A DNA stretch of 64,000 nucleotides from assembly GCF_052065835.1 (NCBI RefSeq), contig NZ_JBQHTG010000001.1, positions 62,001 to 126,000 on the forward strand. Reading direction: 5' to 3'. The notes beneath the pieces are model-generated. The model was given only the letters and a program-made list of their open reading frames with translations. It was not told where the DNA came from and did no database searches. This stretch comes from Laedolimicola sp934402125 (GTDB lineage Bacteria > Bacillota > Clostridia > Lachnospirales > Lachnospiraceae). Below are positions 1 through 8,094 of this stretch, in pieces. The translations under genes and the position numbers were made by a program. Numbering within the stretch: position 1 is the first letter of the stretch; the number at the start of each line of letters is the position of its first letter.

Positions 1-111
1 CCGCTGCTCGTCGTAGACCTCCTCCAGGGCCACGCCCCGCACCTCTACGTCCTCCTCAAACCGTTCCCTGGCCTCCAGCGCCAGATCGGTCCGCACCTGA
101 AACTCTGCCAT
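1..111 (-). CDS. gpr: GPR endopeptidase (spore protease), N-terminal part
   Basis: Only the first 37 codons lie in the window; the gene continues past the left edge. The protein starts MAEFQVRTDLALEARERF, and the RTDLA-x-E block is typical of the N-terminal region of Gpr, the protease that degrades small acid-soluble spore proteins at germination. The ATG at 111 has an AGGAGG Shine-Dalgarno site six bases upstream. Location next to rpsT and holA is a common Clostridia arrangement. I could not recognise a clear sigma-G promoter in the upstream DNA. If the call is right, the organism makes endospores. Confidence 0.8.
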   Translation of the reverse strand, partial: MAEFQVRTDLALEARERFEEDVEVRGVALEEVYDEQR

Positions 112-207
112 ACTCTGCCTCCTGTCTCTGTTTTGCCCTTTCTTATCCGGCATTCTAAATTTCTCTTATATTTTTTTTATTTTTCGCTATTTTTTCAAAA
201 ATATGTA

Positions 208-236
208 TTGACAGAACTCTATTCCTGTCCTAAAAT
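208..236 (+). promoter_or_regulatory. sigma-A promoter of rpsT
   Basis: TTGACA (208-213), a 17-base spacer and TAAAAT (231-236). Transcription would begin near 243, leaving a leader of nearly 90 bases before the rpsT start. The 112-329 gap otherwise holds only AT-rich DNA and the gpr ribosome site. Confidence 0.8.
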
Positions 237-329
237 ATATGAGTATGTTTTGTAAAGACGTCCGTGTCCGGCTTTTACGGAACATGTAAAAATAAGCTTA
301 TTTTAAAACATGGTTTGGAGGTGTACGGA

Positions 330-593
330 TTGGCTAACATTAAATCTGCAAAGAAAAGAATTCAGGTTGCCGAGACAAGAACAGCTAGAAATAAGGCTAT
401 CAAGTCTGAGGTTAAGACCGCTATCAAGAAAGTAGACGCTGCAGTTGCTGCAAAGGACGCTGAGGCTGCAAAGGCTAGCTTAAAGGCTGCTATCGCTACC
501 ATCAGCAAGGCTACTTCCAAGGGAGTTTACCACAAGAACACAACTTCCCGCAAGATTTCCCGTCTGACCAAGGCTGTAAACAGCATCGCTTAA
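330..593 (+). CDS. rpsT: 30S ribosomal protein S20
   Basis: An 87-residue basic protein, the usual S20 length. It begins ANIKSAKKRI after the initiator and binds 16S rRNA in the small subunit. The start is a TTG codon at 330, preceded by GGAGGT at 317-322 (7-base spacing). The reading frame is open further upstream, but the S20 family begins at this point. UUG starts are common for S20 and are linked to autogenous control of its translation in E. coli; whether that operates here is inference. A strong terminator follows. Confidence 0.95.
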   Translation: MANIKSAKKRIQVAETRTARNKAIKSEVKTAIKKVDAAVAAKDAEAAKASLKAAIATISKATSKGVYHKNTTSRKISRLTKAVNSIA

Positions 594-608
594 TTGAGAT
601 AGACGAAA

Positions 609-650
609 CAAAAAGAGACCCATTCCGTCATTTGGGTCTCTTTTTTTCTT
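609..650 (+). terminator. intrinsic terminator of rpsT
   Basis: Stem GAGACCCA (615-622) with TGGGTCTC (633-640), then a run of seven T and more pyrimidines. It ends just before the holA ribosome site, so holA would need read-through or its own promoter. Confidence 0.85.
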
Positions 651-665
651 TATGAGGTATTCTTT

Positions 666-1646
666 ATGAAAATGCTGGCTGAAGATATCAAAAACGGAAA
701 TTTCAAGACTGCCTACCTGCTCTGCGGCGAGGAGGCCTACCTGCGCAACCAGTATAAAAACCGGCTGATTCAGGCCCTCTGTGATCCCACAGACACCATG
801 AATTTCTCCCGCTTTGAGGGAAAAAATATCCTCCCGGCAGAGATCATCAGTCTGGCGGACACCCTGCCTTTTTTTGCGGAACGGCGGCTGATTCTCATCG
901 AGGACAGCGGCTTTTTCAAGAACAAATGCGACGAGCTGGCGGACTATCTGCCCTCCATGCCCGATACCACCTGCATCCTGTTCGTGGAAACCGAGGTTGA
1001 CAAACGGAACCGCCTCTATAAGGCCGTCCAGAAGCAGGGACGAATCACCGAGTTCCAGACCCAGGACGAGCGCACCCTGATGAAATGGATTCTGGGCATT
1101 CTCAAAAAGGAAGACCGAAAGATCACCGAGGCCACCCTGCAACTTTTTCTGGATCGCACCGGCACCGATATGGAAAACATCGCCATGGAGCTGGACAAAC
1201 TGCTCTCCTACACAGCAGGACGCGACGTGATTACTTCCCAGGATGTAAATGACATCTGTACCGTACAGACCACCGGACAGGTTTTCGAGATGATCCGCGC
1301 CCTGGCTGAAAAGAATCAGAAGAAGGCACTGGATCTCTACTATGATCTGCTGGCTCTGAAGGAGCCGCCCATGCGGATTCTCTTTCTCATCGCCCGCCAG
1401 TTCAACCAGCTTCTCCTGGTCAAAAGTCTGGCTGCCAGAGGCTACGACAGAGCTGCCATCGCCTCCCGGGCAAAAATCGCCCCCTTTGTGGCCGGGCGCT
1501 GTATGACCCAGGCCAAGAGCTTCTCCACTGAGCAGTTAAAAAAGGCGGTACAGGACTGCGTGGAAGCCGAGGAGGCCGTAAAAACAGGACAAATCAGCGA
1601 TACGCTGAGCGTAGAGCTGCTGATTCTGAAATACAGCAGAGCCTAA
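666..1646 (+). CDS. holA: DNA polymerase III subunit delta
   Basis: A 326-residue HolA-family protein, the clamp-loader subunit that opens the beta sliding clamp. The N-terminus (GNFKTAYLLCGEEAYLRNQY) matches the family's first strand and the clamp-interaction region. The middle has the delta AAA-like fold, and the C-terminal helical region (about 215-326) ends with LSVELLILKYSRA. The ATG at 666 has GAGG nine bases upstream. It lies between rpsT and comEC, a conserved Firmicutes neighbourhood. Its TAA stop directly abuts the comEC stop on the other strand, with no room for a terminator. Confidence 0.92.
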   Translation: MKMLAEDIKNGNFKTAYLLCGEEAYLRNQYKNRLIQALCDPTDTMNFSRFEGKNILPAEIISLADTLPFFAERRLILIEDSGFFKNKCDELADYLPSMPDTTCILFVETEVDKRNRLYKAVQKQGRITEFQTQDERTLMKWILGILKKEDRKITEATLQLFLDRTGTDMENIAMELDKLLSYTAGRDVITSQDVNDICTVQTTGQVFEMIRALAEKNQKKALDLYYDLLALKEPPMRILFLIARQFNQLLLVKSLAARGYDRAAIASRAKIAPFVAGRCMTQAKSFSTEQLKKAVQDCVEAEEAVKTGQISDTLSVELLILKYSRA

Positions 1647-3824
1647 TCAGAGGAAGCTTCGAATCCAAAGCTTCTTTCCGTCACTTTTTATCCGGATAGC
1701 CCCGCACCGGTCGGTTCGCCATACCTTACTGCCTATGGCCTCCAGCCGCTCCAGGGTCCCCCGATGGGGATGCCCGTAGGAATTATCCCTTCCGCAGGAA
1801 ATCAGGGTAATCTTAGGCCGGACCTTCTGAAGCCACGCCTCACTTCCAGAGGTGGCGGATCCGTGATGGCCGGCCTTTAGAATGGTAAAGGATCCTATAT
1901 CCTGCTCTTTCTCCAGAATCATTTGTTCCCCCTCTTCCCCCAGATCGCCGGTCAGGATCGCCGAAAAGCTTCCCTCTCGCAGCGCCAGCGTCACGGAAGC
2001 CTCGTTGACGTCCGTACCGCTCTCTGCCTCCGACGGGTGAAGACAGGTCAGCACCGCTGCCGTATCCGAAAGAACGGCTCCCTGTCCGATTCTCCGCACC
2101 GATACCTTCCGCTTCCGGGCCATTTCCGCCAGCCGCTGCCCCTTTTCCTCCTCGAGAGATCGTCCCGACAAAAGCAGCGTTTTTATCTGAATCTCCCCCG
2201 GATCTCCCGTCCTTTCCAACAGCTCCTTTATCCCCGAGATATGATCCTCGTCTGTGTGTGTAATCACCACATAATCCAGTTTTCCCACCCCCTCTGCTTT
2301 CAGAAAGGGCGCTATCCGGTAGGCTCCCACCTTCGATACACTGGTACTTCCACCGTCGATCAGCAGCGTCGTCCCTGCCCCGGTCCGCAGAAAAATTCCA
2401 TCTCCCTGCCCCACATCCAACATCACCAGAGTAAGTTCTCCCTGTATCCGAAGGGTCAACAGAAGCACCAGCGCCGCCAGCACCACCCCGCTTCCTGCCT
2501 GCCGAAGCCGCCGGGGCTTCTCTCCTTCCGCTTTTTTCCGGTACTGCCAGAACAGAAAGCCGGTCAGTCCCAGGTAATAGAGCGCCATCTGCCAGAACCC
2601 GGGTTGTCCACAGAGATATACCGCGCCCGGAAGCTTCAGGGACACCATCCCCAGTCTCTCATAAAGCTCCAGAACCTGTACGCAGACAAAGGCCGGAAGC
2701 CACGTCAGAGCCGGGAACACGAAGCTTACCGCCAACGTCAGGATCCCGGTGAGCATGACGACCGTCATCAACGGAATCACCACCAGATTCAGCAGAATCC
2801 CGTACACCGGAAGCTCACTGTAAAAATATTCCAGAATCGGAAGCGTCATAAGCTGGATAGACAGGCTGAGCAACAAGGGCTCCGTCATTTTGGCCAGAAG
2901 CTTTGCTTCCGGTAAGAAAAGCGCCTTCAAAACCGGGAACAGCAGACCCACGCCCAGCACCGCCCCGAAGGAAAGAAGAAAGGAAGCGCTTCTCACATAC
3001 AGCGGCTGACCGAGAAGCAATCCTATGGCTCCAAGGGCCAGGGCTGTGAGCATATCGTAGCTTTTGCCCAGCATGGTTCCCACCATGAGCAGGGCAAACA
3101 TCAACACGGCCCGTCCCGTGGATACGCCCATTCCCGTCAGTCCTCCGTAGAACAGCACCAGGAGCAGGGACGCTGTTCCGGACAGATAGAGATCCGCGCC
3201 TGTTTTCCGCAAAATCCGGTAGAGGCTCATGCCAAAGAGGGAGACATGCAGGCCGGAGATGGCCAGCAGATGGGAGATACCGCTTTTCTGGTACAGACTT
3301 TTGGTTTCCGCCTCCAGATCCTCCTTATTTCCCAGCAGCATAGCCTCTACCACTCCACTTTTTTCATCCGGAAAGCACTGACGGACGCGGTGGCTTAGAG
3401 CCTCCTGTATTTCATAGAGCAGCTGGGGCAGCGGCCGCACCCCGGATTGGATTACCTCTGCTTTCTTTGCGTAGCATAACGCTATGATTCCCTTTGTCTG
3501 ATAATAGAGCCTGGCGTCAAACTGTCCCGGATTGGTGGGACGCTCCGGCTCCTGTATTTTAAAATTGTCGTCGATTCGTAGGATATTGCCGATAGAAAGA
3601 TGTGTTTCGGCTTCGAAGGATACCCGGATGATCCCGGTATCCGAAAAATTGGTGTGTGTGAGCCAGACGGCTGTCCCGCCCGGTTCTATCCGGCTGACTG
3701 TGCCGGTGAGAACCGAGAGATCTTCTGCCCCTTCCGGCGGATCCTTCATCCACAGCTCTGCCGGAAGGCACAAAAGTATCAGGGCCAGAAACAGTGCCGC
3801 CAGGCACAAGGGCCGTTTGATCAA
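1647..3824 (-). CDS. comEC: ComEC/Rec2 DNA-uptake channel
   Basis: A 725-residue polytopic membrane protein. An N-terminal DUF4131/OB region comes first (to about 150), then a competence domain with many membrane helices (about 180-440). The C-terminal metallo-beta-lactamase-like nuclease domain begins near LDVGQGDG and carries HTDEDH, TGDLGEE and AGHHGS. In competent bacteria ComEC passes single-stranded DNA across the membrane. The start is a TTG at 3824, with AGAGGA about ten bases upstream and only three bases after the stop of the preceding lipoprotein gene. The domains look intact. comEA lies at the head of the same gene string. Confidence 0.93.
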   Translation of the reverse strand: MIKRPLCLAALFLALILLCLPAELWMKDPPEGAEDLSVLTGTVSRIEPGGTAVWLTHTNFSDTGIIRVSFEAETHLSIGNILRIDDNFKIQEPERPTNPGQFDARLYYQTKGIIALCYAKKAEVIQSGVRPLPQLLYEIQEALSHRVRQCFPDEKSGVVEAMLLGNKEDLEAETKSLYQKSGISHLLAISGLHVSLFGMSLYRILRKTGADLYLSGTASLLLVLFYGGLTGMGVSTGRAVLMFALLMVGTMLGKSYDMLTALALGAIGLLLGQPLYVRSASFLLSFGAVLGVGLLFPVLKALFLPEAKLLAKMTEPLLLSLSIQLMTLPILEYFYSELPVYGILLNLVVIPLMTVVMLTGILTLAVSFVFPALTWLPAFVCVQVLELYERLGMVSLKLPGAVYLCGQPGFWQMALYYLGLTGFLFWQYRKKAEGEKPRRLRQAGSGVVLAALVLLLTLRIQGELTLVMLDVGQGDGIFLRTGAGTTLLIDGGSTSVSKVGAYRIAPFLKAEGVGKLDYVVITHTDEDHISGIKELLERTGDPGEIQIKTLLLSGRSLEEEKGQRLAEMARKRKVSVRRIGQGAVLSDTAAVLTCLHPSEAESGTDVNEASVTLALREGSFSAILTGDLGEEGEQMILEKEQDIGSFTILKAGHHGSATSGSEAWLQKVRPKITLISCGRDNSYGHPHRGTLERLEAIGSKVWRTDRCGAIRIKSDGKKLWIRSFL

Positions 3825-3827
3825 TTT

Positions 3828-4772
3828 TTATTTTTCCTCTTCTATGATGTCCAGATTCCGTTCATAGATGGTATCCAGCCGCATACTCTCCCTATAGACC
3901 AGATCCGTCTCTCCATTTACCAGAATCTGTACCTTACTGATTCCCGACACCTCTGTCAGGGAATCTACGATGGAATAGATGGTAACTGCCTCTGTCACAT
4001 TGTATCCCTGCTCCAGGAAGCCCTCGTTTAAGTTTACATAACAAGTTCCGTCCTTGGTTGAGATACTTAAGATCTTAGTACCGGCAGGCAGGGTCGGATA
4101 ATCCGTATCCGCAGACACCGGTCCCCGGATCAGGCTCTCCACCACCAGCTTTTCCACAGAGATATTGCTGCTTCCGGTCACATTGACCTTTTCCCTCACC
4201 AGCTTATCTCCGGCTTTGTTGGCAAAATACAGTGTCAGCGTTGTAACCTTTTCCTCGTTGATGGCCTCTCCGGTATTCTCCACGAAGCTGTCCGCGTTCA
4301 TCTGTCCCACCAGGTTATCCCCGGAATCCATCAGCGGATTGTCGCCAATCAGGAAAGACACATACTCCACATCCGGAATCTGGCACAGCGTCCGCACCAG
4401 GGCGGACCGGCAGAGAATCTCCCGAATGGGATTCATCTCCTGATAACCCGGATCAAAATGCAGGCTCAGCTGTCCCTGGTCCAAATCATAGGAGGTCACA
4501 AAAACATTATCCGTCAATACTGCCTCCAGATCACTGTCCTTCGGAGCCTCCTTCAGCTTTTCAAGCAGTTCTTCGATCAGCGCTTCCGTATCCTTTGCCT
4601 TTGGCTGATAGCTCACGGTACTCACGGACGTCTCGTCCTGGTTCAGATAATAAATCTGATAACCGGAGGTATTGGCCTTTGCTTCCTTTTTCTGCTTTCC
4701 GCAGCCTCCCAGGATCGCCAGAAGGGTCAGAAGTCCCAGAAGCAGCAGTAAAGCTCTCTTTTTTCTTTTCAT
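3828..4772 (-). CDS. GerMN-domain lipoprotein
   Basis: A 314-residue protein with a lipoprotein signal peptide (MKRKKRALLLLLGLL..., lipobox LGGC, acylated Cys near 24). Two GerMN-like repeats follow, about 60-165 and 185-305; the second contains LILVNGE-type ending VQILVNGETDLVY. GerM of Bacillus takes part in spore formation and germination, but GerMN domains also occur in other envelope proteins. It sits 15 bases after the histidine kinase gene and directly before comEC. An extracytoplasmic partner of the kinase is possible but is inference. Confidence 0.8.
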   Translation of the reverse strand: MKRKKRALLLLLGLLTLLAILGGCGKQKKEAKANTSGYQIYYLNQDETSVSTVSYQPKAKDTEALIEELLEKLKEAPKDSDLEAVLTDNVFVTSYDLDQGQLSLHFDPGYQEMNPIREILCRSALVRTLCQIPDVEYVSFLIGDNPLMDSGDNLVGQMNADSFVENTGEAINEEKVTTLTLYFANKAGDKLVREKVNVTGSSNISVEKLVVESLIRGPVSADTDYPTLPAGTKILSISTKDGTCYVNLNEGFLEQGYNVTEAVTIYSIVDSLTEVSGISKVQILVNGETDLVYRESMRLDTIYERNLDIIEEEK

Positions 4773-4787
4773 CTCGCACTCCCGTTC

Positions 4788-6128
4788 TCAGGCTATATAA
4801 TTCAGCGGAATCCGTACCGAAAAGGTAGTTCCGGTTCCCAGCTCGCTGGATACCTTGATGGCTCCCTTGTGTACCAGCACCGCGCTCTTGGCGATTGCCA
4901 GGCCAAGGCCGGTTCCGTCGATCTCGCTGGAATGGGATTTGTCCACCCGGTAAAACCGCTCAAAGATATAATCCAGGGATTCCTCCGGAATTCCCTGGCC
5001 AGAGTCTATCACCTTCACGTAGAAGAACTTGTGATCCGCGTCCAGAGATACATGAACCCAACCATTTTCTTTGTTATACTTGATGGCGTTCTCCACCAGG
5101 TTGGTGAAGGCCAGGGTCAGGCGGCCCTCGTCCACCTCTGCCGTTACCGGCCGGAAGCTTTCCAGTACCACCTCGATGTTCTTTTTCGCTGCAATGGGCC
5201 GGAGTCGCTTCAGAATCAGCTCCAGCAGATCGTTGATATCCACCGGCTCAATATTCAGGCTGGCTGCCTTTTTATCCATCTTCACCAGAGACAGCAGATC
5301 TGTAATAATCTTATTTTCCCGCTCGATCTCCTCGGCAATATCGCCCATAAACTCTTTATAAAGTTCATTGGGCACCTCTTCCTGGGTCAGCAGGGAATCT
5401 GCCAGCACCTTCATGGAGGTCAGCGGAGTCTTCAATTCATGGGATACGTTGGATACGAATTCCTGACGGGACTCGTCCAGCACCCGCATTTGAGTCACGA
5501 TTTTATTGAACTCCTCGGAAATCTGCGCCGTCTCCGCATAGGTCCGCACCTTCAGATCCTCGTTGGAATGGCCGCTAGAAATCTCACGAAGTCCTGCAAT
5601 GATCCGCTGAATGGGCCGTACCAGAAGTCGGGACAAAAGGATCGCAAGCACCGTCACCAGGATGCCGTATACCAGCGTAAAGATCCAGGCGTTGCCTGTC
5701 AGGGCATCCAGACTGTCCCAGATACTGTCGGTGGATACGCTGACCAGCAGTACCCCCTCAACCTTCGGGGAATCCCCGGAACGGATCGGAATCGTCATCT
5801 CGATAAACCGCTTTTCTGACAGCTGGTTGATGGTTTCTCCCCGGAAGCAGCGCATAACTTCTCCGGACACCACGTACTTATTTTCAATCAGACCATAGGT
5901 ATCACGAATCACACGGAAATCCTGATCGATGATAATGATCCGTCCGTCATAGAGGCTGGCCAGCTGGGTCAGCTCCCCGTCGATGAGATCAATGGAGGGA
6001 TCCTCCATATAGCTGCTGGTCAGAAGCTGGTTGGATAAAATCTTACACTGGTTCTGGACTTCCGTGCTCCGGGCAGAGATGGCCCGATCCTGATAGCTCT
6101 TCAGGATACTGGCCGACATGAGAATCAT
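4788..6128 (-). CDS. WalK/PhoR-type sensor histidine kinase, start uncertain
   Basis: Membrane histidine kinase. From the first ATG (6128) it has 446 residues: an extracytoplasmic sensor region, a second membrane helix (about 148-172), HAMP (about 173-225), the H-box with SHELKTPLTSM, an N-box with NLVENAIKYNK, and DSGQGIP plus GTGLGLAIAK of the ATPase domain. The first membrane helix is cut by this start: the same frame upstream encodes a hydrophobic run, FRLLLALLAVGWLPM, reaching back toward 6190. No ATG, GTG or TTG occurs in that frame before an in-frame stop inside the regulator gene. A rare start (ATT or ATC near 6190-6213) or a sequence error is likely. Confidence 0.88.
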   Translation of the reverse strand: MILMSASILKSYQDRAISARSTEVQNQCKILSNQLLTSSYMEDPSIDLIDGELTQLASLYDGRIIIIDQDFRVIRDTYGLIENKYVVSGEVMRCFRGETINQLSEKRFIEMTIPIRSGDSPKVEGVLLVSVSTDSIWDSLDALTGNAWIFTLVYGILVTVLAILLSRLLVRPIQRIIAGLREISSGHSNEDLKVRTYAETAQISEEFNKIVTQMRVLDESRQEFVSNVSHELKTPLTSMKVLADSLLTQEEVPNELYKEFMGDIAEEIERENKIITDLLSLVKMDKKAASLNIEPVDINDLLELILKRLRPIAAKKNIEVVLESFRPVTAEVDEGRLTLAFTNLVENAIKYNKENGWVHVSLDADHKFFYVKVIDSGQGIPEESLDYIFERFYRVDKSHSSEIDGTGLGLAIAKSAVLVHKGAIKVSSELGTGTTFSVRIPLNYIA

Positions 6129-6201
6129 CGGAAGCCAGCCTACCGCCAGAAGCGCCAGCAGAAGCCGGAATTTGAAGCTTTTAAAATATGTAACGATTAC
6201 T

Positions 6202-6888
6202 TTATGCCTGGAAGTAATAACCTACACCCCACTTCGTATGAACGTATTTGGGCTCGCTGGGATTGCTCTCGATCTTCTCCCGGAGCCGCCGGATATGTAC
6301 ATCCACGGTCCGCACATCTCCCGGATACTCGTAGCCCCAGACCGTATTCAACAGATTTTCCCGGCTGTATACCTTGCCCGGGTTCAGCGCCATCAGCTCC
6401 AGCAGGTCGAATTCCTTGGCGGTCAGATTGATCTCCCGGCCGCTGATAAAGAGACGGCGGCCCTCCAGATCCAGCTTCAGATCCGCAGCCTCCACCACCT
6501 TGCCCTTTTTCTCCTTTTCGGTACCGCCCACCCTGCGCATAATCGCCTTCATGCGGGCCTTGATCTCCAGAATGTTGAAGGGCTTTGTGATATAATCGTC
6601 CGCGCCGTACTCCAGGCCTAAGATCTTGTCCATATCATCGCCCTTTGCAGTCAGCATGATAATCGGCATATTGGAAAATTCCCGGATCTGCTGGCAGACC
6701 TGAAAGCCGTCCAGCTTCGGAAGCATTACATCCAGAAGCACGATATCGTACTCTCCGGCTCTGGCATATTCCAGCGCTTCCTCTCCGTCATAGGCGCAGT
6801 CCACCTCCATGTCGTCCTGCTCCAGACTGAACCGGAGTCCCTTTACAATTAATTTTTCATCGTCGACCACTAATACTTTTTTTCCCAT
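6202..6888 (-). CDS. OmpR/PhoB-family response regulator
   Basis: A 228-residue response regulator. The receiver domain has acidic residues VDDE near the start, the phospho-acceptor in DIVLLDVMLP (near residue 53) and the switch lysine in TKPF. The C-terminal winged helix contains DVRTVDVHIRRLREKIE and ends KWGVGYYF. The sequence resembles WalR/VicR-type regulators. The ATG at 6888 is preceded by GGCGGGAAG. It is the partner of the histidine kinase that follows. Targets cannot be read here; residence between comEA and comEC suggests an envelope or DNA-uptake link, which is inference. Confidence 0.92.
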   Translation of the reverse strand: MGKKVLVVDDEKLIVKGLRFSLEQDDMEVDCAYDGEEALEYARAGEYDIVLLDVMLPKLDGFQVCQQIREFSNMPIIMLTAKGDDMDKILGLEYGADDYITKPFNILEIKARMKAIMRRVGGTEKEKKGKVVEAADLKLDLEGRRLFISGREINLTAKEFDLLELMALNPGKVYSRENLLNTVWGYEYPGDVRTVDVHIRRLREKIESNPSEPKYVHTKWGVGYYFQA

Positions 6889-6922
6889 GCTTCCCGCCTC
6901 GTTATCTTTCTATTGCTCTTTC

Positions 6923-7498
6923 TTACACTGTTATCTGATCTCTGATTTTATGAAAAACGCCTTCCTTGATTCCCGGAATCTTCATCAGATCCTCCGGCTT
7001 TCCAAAGCCGCCCTTTGTCTCCCGGTAGCGGATAATCTCCTTCGCCTTGGAGGCTCCGATTCCCGAAAGGGTCATAAGCTCCTCTTCTGTGGCCCGGTTT
7101 AAGTTCACCAGTCCCGCCGCTCCCGTTTTCCCAGCCTCGGTAAGCACTTCCGCCTCTTCCAGAGACGGCACCTCGATCTTCTGTCCGTCAGAAAGTGTCT
7201 CCGCCAGGTTCAGGTAGGTGTCCGCCGCTTCCTCTGTCATGCCTCCGGCTGCCTCTATGGCGTCGGTGATCCGGCTGCCCTCCGAAAGCTCATAGACGCC
7301 CGGACAATTCACGCTCCCGCAGACATACACCCAGACTGAGCGCTTGGTATCTTTACTTTTTTCTGTTTGTTCTATTTGTTCTGTTCCGGCCTCTGCCGGA
7401 AGCTCCTCTGTCCCGCTGTTGTAGAAGACTGCCTCCGTTTTCCCACAACCTGTGAGTAGCAGCAGTAACAGAACGATAATCCCATGCCGATATCTCAT
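6923..7498 (-). CDS. comEA: ComEA-type DNA-binding lipoprotein
   Basis: A 191-residue protein with three parts. The N-terminal signal has a lipobox LTGC (Cys near 18), followed by an SLBB-like domain (VYVCGSVNCPGVYEL...) and two helix-hairpin-helix motifs (LSGIGASKAKEIIRYR and IPGIKEGVFHKI). ComEA captures double-stranded DNA at the cell surface and hands it to ComEC. Many Firmicutes ComEA proteins have a plain membrane anchor; the LTGC motif suggests lipid anchoring here. It is the first clear gene of the string running to comEC. Confidence 0.9.
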   Translation of the reverse strand: MRYRHGIIVLLLLLLTGCGKTEAVFYNSGTEELPAEAGTEQIEQTEKSKDTKRSVWVYVCGSVNCPGVYELSEGSRITDAIEAAGGMTEEAADTYLNLAETLSDGQKIEVPSLEEAEVLTEAGKTGAAGLVNLNRATEEELMTLSGIGASKAKEIIRYRETKGGFGKPEDLMKIPGIKEGVFHKIRDQITV

Positions 7499-7586
7499 AT
7501 TTCCCGCCTTTCCTGAAACGCGGGACCCCTCCGATACCAGACTATCTCCATTTTAGCCGAGATCCAGGCAGAATACAAGTCATTTT

Positions 7587-8018
7587 TTACTCCCAACGGA
7601 AAATGACGACGCCCACAATGGCCACTGCCATTCCCAGCATTTTCCGCCAGGAAAAATCCGCCCGTTCCACGCCAAAAATGCCCAAAAGCTCTATCAGATA
7701 AGCCACCAGAAGCTGGGAGATAACAATCAGCATGACCGCCTTTGCAGGCCCCAGGCTGTCCATACTCCGGATCACCGTAAAGGTAATAAAGGCCCCAATG
7801 ACACCGCCCAGTAGCATATACCGGGGCGTGACCTCGAATACCGTCAGCATATTTTTCCGGTCGGTCAGCGCCCAGGCCAAAAAACAGGTAACCAGCGCGG
7901 TCAGCTGCACCCAGGCAGCCGATATCCACATACTGCTGACCTTTGTCACCTCCGTATTGAACACTCCCTGGATACTCATCAGCGCCCCGGACAGCAGGGC
8001 AATAAAAAATCCAATCAT
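7587..8018 (-). CDS. DMT-family (DUF606/YdcZ-like) small membrane transporter
   Basis: A 143-residue, almost wholly hydrophobic protein with about five membrane helices. It begins IGFFIALLSGALMSIQGVFNT and has SMDSLGPAKAVMLIV in the middle, the pattern of the DUF606 half-size drug/metabolite transporter family. These often act as dimers. The substrate cannot be told. I chose the ATG at 8018 over an ATG six codons upstream because GGAGGG lies nine bases before it. A 9-bp inverted repeat brackets that ribosome site. Confidence 0.82.
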   Translation of the reverse strand: MIGFFIALLSGALMSIQGVFNTEVTKVSSMWISAAWVQLTALVTCFLAWALTDRKNMLTVFEVTPRYMLLGGVIGAFITFTVIRSMDSLGPAKAVMLIVISQLLVAYLIELLGIFGVERADFSWRKMLGMAVAIVGVVIFRWE

Positions 8019-8061
8019 GGTAAGACTTCCCTCCATTTTTGTAATCGGATTTAGTCTTACC
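8019..8061 (-). promoter_or_regulatory. leader hairpin enclosing the ribosome site of the DMT gene
   Basis: GGTAAGACT at 8053-8061 (read on the minus strand) pairs with AGTCTTACC at 8019-8027, a perfect 9-bp stem. The 3' arm ends at the base before the ATG, and GGAGGG lies in the loop next to it. This could control translation initiation. No known riboswitch class is recognised. Confidence 0.5.
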
Positions 8062-8094
8062 CTGATTGGATCAGCTTATACATGCTTTTTCGCT

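Noticed and set aside
1923..2915. 330-codon open frame antisense to comEC
   Set aside because: It is a shadow of the comEC frame: Arg/His/Gln-rich, with no ribosome site, domain or membrane logic.
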